Below are positions 53,791 to 63,504 of a stretch of DNA of 64,000 bases, piece by piece; within the stretch, counting starts at the first letter, position 1; each line of letters starts with the position of its first letter. Origin of the DNA: Lepidostoma basale (lineage: Eukaryota; Arthropoda; Insecta; Trichoptera; Lepidostomatidae); assembly GCA_022606425.2 (NCBI GenBank), contig JAHDVF020000672.1, positions 124,001 through 188,000 of the forward strand, in the 5' to 3' direction. The position numbers and the translations under genes are program-made. Under the pieces are notes generated by a model, which saw only the letters and a program-made list of their open reading frames with translations, was not told the DNA's origin and ran no database searches.

Positions 53791-54135
53791 TAAGAACACC
53801 TTTAAATAAAAATAGAATTTTGTTATATTGATGTTTATCCGCATTTTCTTCCCCACTCTTCGTGTACTTCGAATAGCCACTCGTTCCTCTTATCGAAGGA
53901 AGACTGTTATTACGCTATTTTTTCATTAGATAAACGTATATATTATGTCATGTACGTCATGTATACGCGCAGTCAGCATTCTGTGTGTCGTATAGTCAGT
54001 TCGGAGAGTCATCTCGGCGCTGAGGGCTTTACATATTATAAATAATATTATCTTCCTACAAGTGGGTGTCATTTGTATACATATTCATATATCTTTGTTA
54101 TAAAACCGTTTAGATTCTATGAATAAAGTGTTTCT
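53791..54135. other. Unassigned; possible LTR-like or SINE-like sequence
   Basis: The stretch with gtcgtatagtcagttcggag and atgaataaagtgtttcttc has a GC-moderate body and an AATAAA near its end. No paired copy or flanking duplication was found, so class is open. Confidence 0.3.
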
Positions 54136-54535
54136 TCTTCTAAAAGTGCCCTGTCAAGTCCCCCCGACGTTGGCGATCACTCTGGTAAACTCTTCCCTAT
54201 CCTGCGCTGTCCGGAATAGCTCCTCCACAGTTCCGATGCCCGTCCATTCCCTCACATAGCGCAGCCAAGAGATCTGCCTTCTCCCTGCCCCCCCGCGGCC
54301 CTCTATTTTTCCCTTCAATATTAGATGCAGCAGGCGATACTTCTCTCCTCGCAGAACGTGACCCAGATATGAAATCTTGCGGACTTTGATCAATGTCATC
54401 AGCTCTCTATTTACTCCTGCACGATTCAGGACTTGTGTGTTGGTCACTCTGTCTGTCCATGGGATCCTGAACATTCTTGGGTGAAGCCACATTTCAAATG
54501 CCTCTAACCGGTTCATTGTATTTACTTTTAATGTT
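54136..54535 (-). mobile_element. LINE-G 3' end, open over 120 residues
   Basis: Minus strand: MNRLEAFEMWLHPRMFRIPW, NTQVLNRAGVNRELMTLIKV, YLGHVLRGEKYRLLHLILKG, GGAGRRQISWLRYVREW and AQDREEFTRVIANVGGT. The tail is antisense cttcttcta at 54134. The open frame makes it the youngest LINE-G here. Confidence 0.85.
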
Positions 54536-54714
54536 CATTTCTCACACCCATATAACAGAACAGACCACACATAACACCTTAATATAAAGTGTACCTAATA
54601 TATACGGTAATAAATCAATTGTCGGTGATTGGCATTCTTTAGATTTTTTTGGAGTGCATCTCGGAGGTCAACGCCACGATAATGGCAATAGCCTAAAAAC
54701 AGCCGTATTGAAGT

Positions 54715-54900
54715 GGGTGTCAAGTCAGACACCGGTTGGAAGAGCAATTAATCTGCTGGACGCGGTCTCCTCGGAGATCGACGTCTTTCGTATTAGTGGG
54801 ATAACGTTCAGAAGGCAAATACTCTTAACTTTGAAGAATATCTTACTTCCTAATGTCAAACTATCTCTCATGCGTTTCTGGTATTATACTCTTATATATA
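54715..54900 (+). mobile_element. LINE-A fragment
   Basis: SQTPVGRAINLLDAVSSEID, VFRISGITFRRQILLTLKNI and LLPNVKLSLMRFWYYT, matching the end of the LINE-A frame. Confidence 0.8.
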
Positions 54901-55085
54901 CTTCTTCTTCTTCTTCTTCCTTATTATAGACCTATGTGGTCTGTTCTCTAGAGTGTTGCTCCTCATGTGAGGTAGATTCCCAGCTTTCTTTACATCTTTT
55001 AGGAGGTCATTCACGAGGATGAGTCCCATGAGGCTGATTATGCAATGCAATATAGGGAAGTCTGGTGGTGTCCATTCTTTGAACA
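54901..55085 (-). mobile_element. LINE-E-like 3' end
   Basis: cttcttcttcttcttcctta is the antisense tail. The minus strand then has NQPHGTHPRERPPKRCKESW in shifted frames, as in LINE-E ends. Confidence 0.6.
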
Positions 55086-55224
55086 TGACCGTATCAGTCC
55101 CTTTTTGCTGTCTGCTCCATCTTATAGAATCCTCAACCTCACTACTACAACATGAATCATAGTCAGGACATAGAACAGTCTGGAGTGATTAGTGGTGGTT
55201 GGGGTGGTGGATTTGTGATTGTTC

Positions 55225-55560
55225 GTAATTATTATTATTATCGAAGCTCCTCGATCCTGCGCTTTTTGCTCCCAGCAGTCCGATTCGTCCAACCTAGCCA
55301 GGTCAGCCAGAACATTGTCCATTAGGCGCTGTCTAGACCTTCCTAGAGGTCTTACTCCAGTCGGTCTAGACGCGTACAGGGTTGATTACTCTGGTCTCTT
55401 CGGCTCGGCATACGTGCCCAATCCATGCTAGGCGACCGGCTCTCACGGTCCTCGTTATAAGGGGCTGCTGGGTCATCGTACGGATCTCTTGGTTGGTCCT
55501 ATGCCTCCAAGTTCCCGCTGCAACACCGGGTCTGGGTCCCAGGATCATTCTATTCTTAAA
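55225..55560 (-). mobile_element. LINE-I 3' end
   Basis: Minus strand: QEIRTMTQQPLITRTVRAGR, LAWIGHVCRAEETRVINPVR, then after a frameshift RQRLMDNVLADLARLDESDC and WEQKAQDRG. It is a LINE C-terminus seen once in the window. Confidence 0.7.
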
Positions 55561-55955
55561 CCAGTAGAATCTTTGTTGTTATTTTAGAGTCATTGTCCAT
55601 GACTCAGAACCATATGTCACCACTGGCTTGATTTATTAATATGGGATATTTAAAATTATTGAGAGTGATAATACGCTGTAGAACATTTTAGGAATTATGG
55701 GCTGGGAGAAATTATAAGTGATGATTAATGTTTTACATGTAATAATACTGAAAATAATTCGAATACATGATCAAGTATCAAACGTATGATTTCTAAAATT
55801 TTATTGGAATGCCATGTTTGGTTTTGCCAATTGAACTTTTATGATGCCTATGCAAGGTAAAACTTTTGGAAAACATACGTTTTTATTTACTAAAATTATT
55901 TAACGGGTAGTTTCAAATCCAAGTTCAATAAAAATAATTTAATTTCTGTTATTAG
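55561..55955. repeat. Degraded repeat C-like sequence upstream of GNAT-2
   Basis: 55780-55915 has ttggaatgccatgtttggtt and atgatgcctatgcaaggtaa then aacttttggaaaacatacg, the arm pattern of repeat C with a very decayed hammerhead-like core at 55838-55868. It ends about 40 bp before the first GNAT-2 exon. Confidence 0.5.
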
Positions 55956-55963
55956 GCTCCCAA

Positions 55964-58900
55964 ATGGTTTGGACTCGACCTGGCGACTCCCCCCTGGTGT
56001 TGGCCCGATGGGAGGGGACTCCAGCCCGCGAGGGGGGACCCCCGAGGCGGTACCGGATTCAGAACGTGTGTCCCGAGTTGGCGGCTTCTGTCGTGGACTT
56101 CATGTCCGACAACTTCGTGGACGAGGAGCCCATGTTGAAGAGCTTAGGTGAGATGCAAAAATAGATACTAGTATTCGGAAACATTCACACAAGGGTTACC
56201 AAAAACGCAAGGGCTATGAAAGGAAACATTCACGCAACGGTTAAAAAAGAGGAAACACTAATTTATTAAGTTAATTTAACCCTTGTGTTTTTGTTAACCA
56301 ACATGTGATTGTTTCCTCTCATTGAAGCCTTTTATGATTTGTGTATCCTTTGATTTAACCCTTGTGTTTTTATTAACCCATTAAATAATGTTCCCTCTCA
56401 TTGAACCCTTCTATGATTTGTGCCTCCTCTGATTTAACCCTTGTGTTTTTATTAACACTTTGACAAATGTGTAGATGAATGTTTCCTCTCGAGAACCTTA
56501 TCACAGGAGGGTTCAAACATTTATAAAAACATGAAATAAATCATTGTAATAACCCCCCCTATAATCTTCTAGAAGGAATAGGTTCGATAACCAATAACCC
56601 TGTTTTATCACATTGATTTTACTTCATCATTTTATTACTTGTTCTATGCTGAAACATTAATACAAGGGTTAAATAGGGGAAAAATACAGAAATTCTGAGA
56701 TAAGGAATAAAACATGTATACTCACCAACTAACCATAGGCAGAGAAGATGCACCGCTACACCGTTCCATCCTGACATTACTTTCTACATTCACACACCGT
56801 GATTGTTCGTGCACTCGTTCCACATGTCCAAACCATTTTAATGACCCTATCTTAATTGCCTATCTTAAATCCGCCTTACAATCCTTTCTTACTTCTTTAT
56901 TGAATATTCAAAGTCATTACTGCAAATAGAAATATATCCACAGAAGCAAAGATGGCAGTACACAATGGAGTTCTAGTGCCAACCCTCATGTATGGAAGTG
57001 AAGCTTGGAGCTGGCAAAAGAAGGATGAAAGCAGGATAAACGCCGTAGAGATGAGATCACTAAGAAGAATGTGCGAGAAAACGTTGTATGATAGAATACC
57101 GAACTATGAAATAAGAGAGAAACGTAAGGCAGATGACTGCATCATGGATAAAATTAAAAAAGGATCCCTGAGACGGTTTGGACATATGGAACGAACGGAT
57201 GAGAGTAGAATGGTTAAAAAGTTGTACACAAGCAGCGTGAGTGAAAAAAGAAGCTGAGGACGACCGAGGAAAAAATGGCATGACCAAATTAATCAATTAC
57301 TAAAAGGCGGCCACATTCGAAGTCGGAATAATCGGCGTGCGAGCATGGTACGATGTATGAATGTAGAAAAATCCCGAGAGGTATGCCAGGACAGAGCATT
57401 GTGGCGATCCATCCTCTCTGCCTACCTTTCCGGGGAATTGGCGTGATGGTTAGTTAGTTAGTTATTGAATCATACATTGTTTTTCCGCACATTCTTCATA
57501 GTGATTTCATACCTACGTTATTTATCCTACTTTCATCCTTCTTCTGCCAATTCCAAGGCGATGTTAATAATAAAATAACATAATACTTTCATAAAATATC
57601 GTCCATATTAGAATTCTGAAGAATCGACGTGCACGTGTGACTCGCTGTATGAATGTAATTCTTCTTCTTCTGCTTTATTTAGGACTGTGTCCTGTTATTA
57701 CTCGGAGCCTGTTCCTGGGATGCAGATGTCCAACTGTCTCGCCATCTTTTAGGTGGTCTTCCTGCAGGTCCATTTCCTGTTGGTACTTTATTTGCGGCTC
57801 TCTCCAGTAGCGTCTTCTCAGTCTTCCCCATCGCACGACATCTTCCACATTGCAGATCTTTCTATTTCAGAATTTCTTATTCTGTCTCGGAGAGTCTTCA
57901 TTTCTGTGGTTCTTAGGAGACTTTTTGTTCTGATGGTGTCAGCTCTCGTTTCTATTCCATATGTCATTATAGGACGTGCGCATGTCTTGTAGATTCTAAT
58001 TTTGCTCTCCTTTAGCATATTTATATTTTTCCAAACAGCATTCGCCAAGCAGCCAGCCACAACGGCGGCCCTGTTTGTAGAGGTCACTGCTGCTTGATAC
58101 ATCAACACCCAAGTACTTGAAATGCATCACTTGTTCTATTATTTTATTATCTAATGCAAGCTTGCATCGTACTGGTTGTCTTGATGTAACCATGCTCTTT
58201 GTCTTTTCTATGGAGATTTTTATGTTGAATGTTATTATTATTATTAATATTATTTTGTTGAATCGCTCTTTACATCATGACACCATGAGCCAAATCGATG
58301 TAAAGGGTATAGCTATCATAGTGATTCTCGTGACATGTGATAGGTAGCTAATCTATTGCCATTTTATTGTCACGTGAATTCTTCATCAGAATGCTGTCCT
58401 CGCCGGGAATCGAACCCGGAACCTTCGGGGTTGGCAATCAATGCACTTACCACTCTACCACGAAGGCCGTCGAACCTCCACGAATGTGGAGGAACCTAAA
58501 GAGGTGTGTCACGATAGAGTAGTGTGGCGGTCCATTCCCTCTGCCTACCCTTGCGGGGAGACGGCGTGATGGTTTGTTGTTGTTGTTATTATAATTTAGC
58601 GTATACCACAAGAACGAAGGCCAAAGTGCGGGTGACAGAGATGCGCACGCTAAGGATGATAGCAGGAAAGACTCTTAGAGATATGATGAAGAACGTATCG
58701 TAAGATTGTCCAGTCAACGTAGAAGATACTGGAATGCGCACGTGCAGAGGATGGATCCCTCCAGAATCCCACACGTTCAGACACGAATCAGAATCTTGCT
58801 GTCTGAAGACCGTCAAAGAGATAGCTGGGAGTCGACCTCCCAAGAGAGGCCAGCTTGACTACAGGAACAGACCAAAGGTCTAAAAGAAGAAGAATAAGAT

Positions 58901-61900
58901 GTTAATAACAGTCTAAGAGCGAGGTCGACAGCCGTATACATCAGGCTAGGCTTGCATTTAATACAATGTCGAAAATAATAGAATCAAATAATATAGACCT
59001 AAAACTGAGAATACTCCTCATCAAGGCAATAGTATGGAGTATCTTGATGTACGGCTGCGAGACATGGTGCCTATCCGAAAGAGATAAGCATACTAGAGGT
59101 TTTTGAGACTATTAAGAATTTCCTGGAGAGACAACATCACGAATGAGGAAGTTCTTCAAGGATTCGAAGGAGGAAGGCACCTGCTCAGGACCTTGTCCGA
59201 AAGGCGTGCAAGATGGATCGGCCATGTAATACGTCAAGAAGATCTCCTGCATGCCATAATGGAGGGTATGACCGAGGGGACAAACTCTAGGGGACGCCCA
59301 CGCCGAGAGTACCTGGAGGACCTGTTGGTGGACGTGCGCTGCTCATCATATGCAGATTTCAAAAGAGCCGCACAAGACAGGGAAGAATGGAAGAGAAGAA
59401 TAGAAGAAATTGCTGCAAACCAATCCCAGGATTGAAACTTTCTAACTAAAACAATATACATTCAGATTTCAGAAACTGCAAAGAGGCATTGGAACAGATG
59501 AGAGACCTCTGGACTCACTCCTTGGAGGATCGTCTGGGTCTGGTCTGTCTCCTGGAAGCAGAGGATGGTGGAAAGGAAGTTATCGTGGGAGCCAATGCTA
59601 CCACCATCGAGACGGACGAAGAAAACGACGATGTATGTTTGCTTTGAGCGCCTACTTTTTTCCATCTCATCACATGCCAATTTCTTCCAGAGTTTACCCT
59701 GGGTTTCTACTTACCTCTTTCTATAGAGACTTTTCACGGCATCAGTCCGTCAACACACTGTATGATCAACAACATCAAACCATCACGCCGTTTTCCCGAT
59801 AGGGTAGGCAGAAGAATGGACCGCCACACAACTCTAGTCTGACACACCTCTCTAGCTGCCTCCACATTCATACAGCGAGTCATACACGTACGCCGATTCT
59901 TTCGACTCCTTACATGGATACTTTCATCTTTATAGTGAACATCCTTTAAAATTTGATTGCATTGGTCATGCCATATTTTCCTTGGTCTTCCTCGACACAG
60001 TACTTCATTCACACCGTTAACGTATACTTGCTTCATCCATACGATCCATGTGACCGAACCAAATATCCCCTTTCATAATACTTTCTTTCGCTCTCCATTC
60101 CTTCCTAATATCAGTATTTGAAACTCTGTCGTACATCATTTTACCACACACACGTCTTAGGGATCTCATCTCTACCGCATTTATTCTGCTTTCATCTTTC
60201 TTCTGTTAGTTCCATGCTTCACTTCCATACATAAGGGTTAGAACTTCTATTTCTTCTATGTTCGCCATACTTTGTGTTGTAGATGTTTTATATAATACTT
60301 TGTATACAGCACTAATTTTTTAAACAAATTAAAATTAAATATCAGGCATGTTTCGGACTACCCAGTCCTTCCTCGGTAATATTATATAGATATTTAAAAT
60401 AAAATATATAATTTTTTTACCATTCTTTCTTCGATCATTCTTTCCACATTTCCAAACCATCTTAATGATCCTTTCATTATTTTGTTCATAACACCATCCT
60501 CACATTCGTCAAAATTATACGTTAACGATGTAAATGGAACCAGAAATAGAGGAAGACCGAGGAAAACGTGGCACGATCAAATAAATCAAATATTGAATGT
60601 CGGCCATGTGAGGAGTCAGAGAAATCGATGCGCATGCATGACACGATGTATGAATGATTATTTATTTATTTATTTATACATTACAAACGATAAACAATTT
60701 AGGCGACTCATTTGGACACAAAACGGTATTATAAAGATAAAACAACAAAACAACATTAGACCAAGAAAAATCATACATAATCAGAAGGAATCCAAATATG
60801 TAGACGTCAGTGAGGCAGTACTCTTTCCAGAGTTTGCAATATTTTTTTTTATGAATACTGCCTCACTGACACTGAAAATGTCCAAATCCGAGATGATTAG
60901 ATTCAGCGTCCGAATTGCTCTTCCTACTGGCATCACCAAAGGCAGGTTGGTTCTGCGTGACGGAGTAAAGAACAATTGATGTCGGCGCTGTCGCAGGTAG
61001 TTATCAGGAACAAAAATACCTATTTACTCCAGAACATAGGGGTTCTCAATAGAGCCCCGAATCAGTTTGAATAAATGTGTTGACAGTAATCCTTCCCTCC
61101 TTAGTTCGAGGGAGTTATACCCCAGCATACCCAAGAGAAATGCCGTTGGATAGAGACAAGGATATACCCCGTACTCTCTCATGTTGAGGAAGCGAGAGAA
61201 ATATGTCAGGAAAGAAAAGTGTGGCAGTCCATTCTTTCTGCCTACCTCTTCGGGGAGACGGCGTGATGGTTAGTTAGATAAGATTTCAAGATTGCTCAAA
61301 GTTATATTTCTATCATTAACATGCAAAATTTCAACGCCATTATCTTCATTAAATGAATGATCTTTTTCAATGAGGTGGTCTGCAAATTATTATTTGAGAG
61401 ACATCTTATGTGCTCTTTTATTTTTAATTACGCCTTGTTTTACCTATATAAAAATATAAGCCATTTCAGTTTATTAACTCCCGATTGAGAAAAATTATCA
61501 TCCTTGTCTTTACTATTTTTTTATTAATTTACTTAAATTATTATTCTTCTTCTTTTCTTCGATGGCCCTACAGCCCATATCGAGCCTTAGCCTCCAGTAT
61601 TCTTCGCCTCCAACTCCTCCTGTCCTCCCTCCAATCTGACACTTGTAACAATCTTGCCCCATCTCTTCCAACTTGATCCTCCCATCGCAGCCTTGGTCGT
61701 CCAATTGGTCTTCTGCCACCTGGGTGCCACTCGATGACGGCATCCTCTGCACGTAACCGGCCCATCTCAGCCTATTCAGTATGACCTCTGTGAAGAGATT
61801 GGGAGCTTTGTAAATATGGTACAGCTCGTCATTATGCCGCACTCTCCAGCCTTCACCGTCATTCACAGGTCCCAGAATTCTGTGTAGTACCCTTCTATTA

Positions 61901-62255
61901 AAATTATTAATGTATAAAAATCTACGCCATTGATTATTTATTTATATTATTATTGACGGGAGTTGGAGAATACAAAATTGCTTTAGTAAATCCTTCAAAA
62001 AACTTCATTCAATCACCTTTATACTATTAACTTACCACTTACCTCACTCTAGTCGATATTTTTTAAATCAGATATTTCGTTTCAGATGCAATTTTGTCCA
62101 GCTATGAAGAGCTTGATATCAGCATTGGTACTCGTCAGCACAAAAGTCAATATTTTTGAGAAGTATGGAATAAAGGAATATCTCTCTGCTTACGGATTGT
62201 CTGTTGACAAGAACTTCAGGGGGCAGAGAATCGGTCTGGAGCTCTTAAAAGCGAG
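55964..62255 (+). CDS. AANAT-like GNAT N-acetyltransferase, 3' incomplete (GNAT-2)
   Basis: Three exons are visible: 55956-56147 (ATG at 55964 in CCAAATGG, after acceptor ttattag), 59466-59632 (after acattcag, before gtatgt) and 62086-62255 (after gtttcag, before gtaatg). Intron phases are 1, 0 and 2 as in GNAT-1, and the third exon is 170 bp in both. The protein begins MVWTRPGDSPLVLARWEG, then RYRIQNVCPELAASVVDFM, EALEQMRDLWTHSLEDRLGL and VIVGANA. Motif A, YGLSVDKNFRGQRIGLELLK, carries the RGQxxG acetyl-CoA loop. The acceptor in front of the ATG implies an upstream noncoding exon. The last coding exon with motif B is not found before 64000, so it lies to the right or is lost. It has an N-terminal Arg/Pro-rich, GC-rich stretch unlike its paralogue. 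Probably a cytosolic amine acetyltransferase; substrate unknown. Confidence 0.8.
56270..56520. repeat. About 80-bp tandem repeat in GNAT-2 intron 1
   Basis: Three units of atttaacccttgtgttttta, ttaacc and gtttcctctcattgaaccct then tctatgatttgtg. Shorter relatives (aagggtt, ggaaacattca) extend to 56180-56250. Confidence 0.75.
56720..56905 (-). mobile_element. LINE-B2 fragment, decayed
   Basis: accaactaaccataggcaga then cgttccatcctgacattact, the antisense terminal block, and cacatgtccaaaccatttta. Many indels. Confidence 0.6.
56940..57470 (+). mobile_element. LINE-B2, best preserved 3' end
   Basis: MAVHNGVLVPTLMYGSEAWS, RRMCEKTLYDRIPNYEIREK, CIMDKIKKGSLRRFGHMERT and SRMVKKLYTSSVSEKRS, then a stop, RGRPRKKWHDQINQLLKGGH-like and the (TTAG)n tail at 57453-57468. 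It is the reference for B2. Confidence 0.85.
57471..57689. other. Small antisense LINE-B pieces
   Basis: 57480-57560 (ccgcacattcttcatagtga then ctactttcatccttcttctg) and 57615-57658 (cgacgtgcacgtgtgactcg) are short LINE-B fragments. Nothing else seen. Confidence 0.5.
57690..58110 (-). mobile_element. LINE-E fragment
   Basis: Minus strand: SKIRIYKTCARPIMTYGIET, RADTIRTKSLLRTTEMKTLR and DRIRNSEIERS. A further upstream frame is at 58000-58195 (LDNKIIEQVMHFKYLGVDVS), the usual RT C-terminal VxxFKYLG block. Confidence 0.8.
58306..58473 (-). mobile_element. SINE-S copy in GNAT-2 intron 1
   Basis: Complete tRNA-like head on the minus strand (TGGTAGAGTGG A-box variant; GGTTCGATTCC B-box) with a shortened body. 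Confidence 0.8.
58490..58580 (+). mobile_element. LINE-B3 3' end
   Basis: gaatgtggaggaacctaaag then ccattccctctgcctaccct. The tail is gtttgttgttgttgttatt instead of TTAG repeats. Confidence 0.7.
58595..58890 (+). mobile_element. LINE-E 3' end
   Basis: ccacaagaacgaaggccaaa to gtctaaaagaagaagaa: TTRTKAKVRVTEMRTLRMIA then WNAHVQRMDPSRIPHV. Short deletions; GAA tail at 58881-58891. Confidence 0.8.
58905..59440 (+). mobile_element. LINE-D 3' end in GNAT-2 intron 1, next to exon 2
   Basis: From caggctaggcttgcatttaa through ISWRDNITNEEVLQGFEGGR, RARWIGHVIRQEDLLHAIME, GRPRREYLEDLLVDVRC and RRIEEIAANQSQD, then a stop. The open 110-residue ORF is nearly identical to that at 22561-22905. The element ends only about 25 bp before the exon 2 acceptor. 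Confidence 0.85.
59775..60250 (-). mobile_element. LINE-B3 in GNAT-2 intron 2
   Basis: Minus strand: MKQVYVNGVNEVLCRGRPRK, WHDQCNQILKD and TRCMNVEAAREVCQTRVVWR. A small insert (tacatggatactttcatctt) breaks the HVRSRKN region. Starts at ccatcacgccgttttcccga without TTAG units. Confidence 0.8.
60338..60383 (-). ncRNA. Hammerhead-ribozyme-like fold
   Basis: Read from 60383 down to 60338: AATATTA, CCGAGGA, then A, hairpin GGACT-GGGT-AGTCC, GAAA, CATGCC, TGATATT. AATATTA pairs with TGATATT over seven bases (one G-T), giving stem I. The GAAA box is intact. Deviations: the conserved CUGANGA box reads CCGAGGA, one extra base precedes stem II, and stem III is imperfect. It lies in GNAT-2 intron 2 on the antisense strand. 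Likely a decayed ribozyme from a retroelement; activity is doubtful. Confidence 0.35.
60410..60660. mobile_element. LINE-B1, two short inverted pieces
   Basis: 60410-60505 is antisense (the GSLRWFGNVERMIEERMVKK region). 60515-60655 is sense (YVNDVNGTRNRGRPRKTWHD to MTRCMND). They meet head to head. Confidence 0.75.
60805..60882. repeat. Inverted repeat around gtcagtgaggcagtac
   Basis: gtcagtgaggcagta at 60807 is mirrored by tactgcctcactgac at 60865. The right arm is the end of the LINE-A piece that follows, so this looks like a small fold-back copy. Confidence 0.6.
60865..61175 (-). mobile_element. LINE-A variant, antisense
   Basis: Minus strand: HFSWVCWGITP in one frame, then PDNYLRQRRHQLFFTPSRRT, NLPLVMPVGRAIRTLNLIIS and DLDIFSVSEAVF. 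Same C-terminal plan as LINE-A but clearly a different subfamily; no TTTGA tail. Confidence 0.75.
61185..61280 (+). mobile_element. LINE-B1 3' end
   Basis: tgttgaggaagcgagagaaa to ggcgtgatggttagttag; the last 30 codons and a short TTAG tail. Confidence 0.75.
61290..61475 (-). pseudogene. Penelope-type GIY-YIG endonuclease remnant
   Basis: Minus strand: YIGKTRRN, then KIKEHIRC in a shifted frame, then ADHLIEKDHSFNEDNGVEIL and HVNDRNITLSNLEI. YIGxTxR...KEH...HxxEKxHSFN...VEILHxxxR is the pattern I know from C-terminal GIY-YIG endonuclease domains of Penelope-like elements. Frameshifts and loss of the reverse transcriptase make it a dead fragment. Confidence 0.5.
61510..61895 (-). mobile_element. 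LINE-H 3' end
   Basis: Minus strand: GPVNDGEGWRVRHNDELYHI, YKAPNLFTEVILNRLRWAGY, VQRM, then in another frame GRRPIGRPRLRWEDQVGRDG and RRILEAKARYGL, and a GAA tail at 61545-61560. LRWAGxVQRM...GRPRLRWEDQV is a recurrent LINE C-terminus. Confidence 0.8.
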
Positions 62256-62295
62256 GTAATGAAATGGTTTCTTCAAATATAACCCAAAAATATCC

Positions 62296-63107
62296 TTTTA
62301 TAAGGATTAATTGTATCTCAATAGATGTAAATTGTTTTTCTGGGAACAGAATGTGGTGGCCGAGGCGCTCACAGGACTTATGACCTGTCATTGGTTGGGT
62401 TGAGCGATCGCTTTATGTTTAACAACATTCCCCATTCCGCCCTTCTTATGACCACCACATTTGACAAATTTTTGGAACTTGTATGCTAGCATCCTGCGCT
62501 TATCTTTACATATTTTAGTTCACTCTACACTAGCGTCATCTATTAAGATTGGGAAGCATTAAGCAGAAAACCTTTATTAATGCACTGTGAAAGTCTCTGC
62601 AAATTATACAGTACTAGATTACGCCTTGAGATGTCTCTTCAATTTTTATGCCTTTCTTGGACCAGTTATTTTATACAACATTTTGAATGTATACAAATTC
62701 TTCTAGACAAATACTGGATTTCACCCATTGCGGATAAATAATTTTTTTATAAGGATTAATTCCATCTCAATAGAGAAGAAGATGTAAATTGAGAAGATGG
62801 AAATGAACTAAAATATGTAAAGATAAGCGCAGGATGCTAGCATATATATAAGTTCCAAAAATTTGTCAGATGTGGTGGTCATAAGAAGAGCGGAATGGGG
62901 AATGTTGTAAAACATAAAGCGATCGCTCAACCCAACCAATAGGTCATAAGTTCTGTAAGCGCCTCGGACACCACATTCTGTTCCCAGAAAAACAATTTAA
63001 ATCTTCGTCTCTATTGAGATACAATTAATCATTATAAAAAAATAATTTATCCGAAATGGGTAAAATCCAGTATTTGTCTACAAGAATTTGTATACATTCA
63101 AAATGTT
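62296..63107. mobile_element. Two MITE-T copies with opposed cores
   Basis: A truncated copy (62296-62670) is followed by a complete one (62672-63105) whose core is reversed. The two cores, about 62310-62525 and 62815-63030, form inverted arms of roughly 210 bp. All of this lies after the third GNAT-2 exon. Confidence 0.8.
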
Positions 63108-63139
63108 GACAAAAATATCTAACACCATTTACATATTTT

Positions 63140-63400
63140 GGTATAACACATAATCCAACATATCTGGCAAGACACTTCGAGATAGAATAAGGAATTTAAG
63201 GATAAGGGAGATATGCGAAGTCGATGATGTCGTTAGGTGGGGAAGGCAAAGGAGAATGGATCCATTCAGACTCCACTTCATTGTGTTGCATGGCCAACGC
63301 CAAGGTAGATGACCCCAAGGCAGACCACGGAAGAGATGGAAGGACAGTTGGGAGTCGACTTCGCAGGAGGCCAATTCCCCTTAAAAAAACAAGCCACAAT
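63140..63400 (+). mobile_element. LINE-E fragment
   Basis: ggcaagacacttcgagatag to ggcagaccacggaagagatg: LARHFEIE then IREICEVDDVVRWGRQRRMD, GRPRKRWKDSWESTSQ. It ends with aattccccttaaaaaaacaa in place of a GAA tail. Confidence 0.75.
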
Positions 63401-63504
63401 ATAATAACTCAATAGATCTCCGATATGACACATTTATGACAAAACTGTTGACATGATTTCTGGATAGAACCAACCTTCAAACAATAAATGTCAAAATTCC
63501 ATGA

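Noticed and set aside
53791..54135. Possible solo LTR
   Set aside because: No TG...CA ends with a flanking duplication and no second copy could be found, so only an unassigned entry was made.
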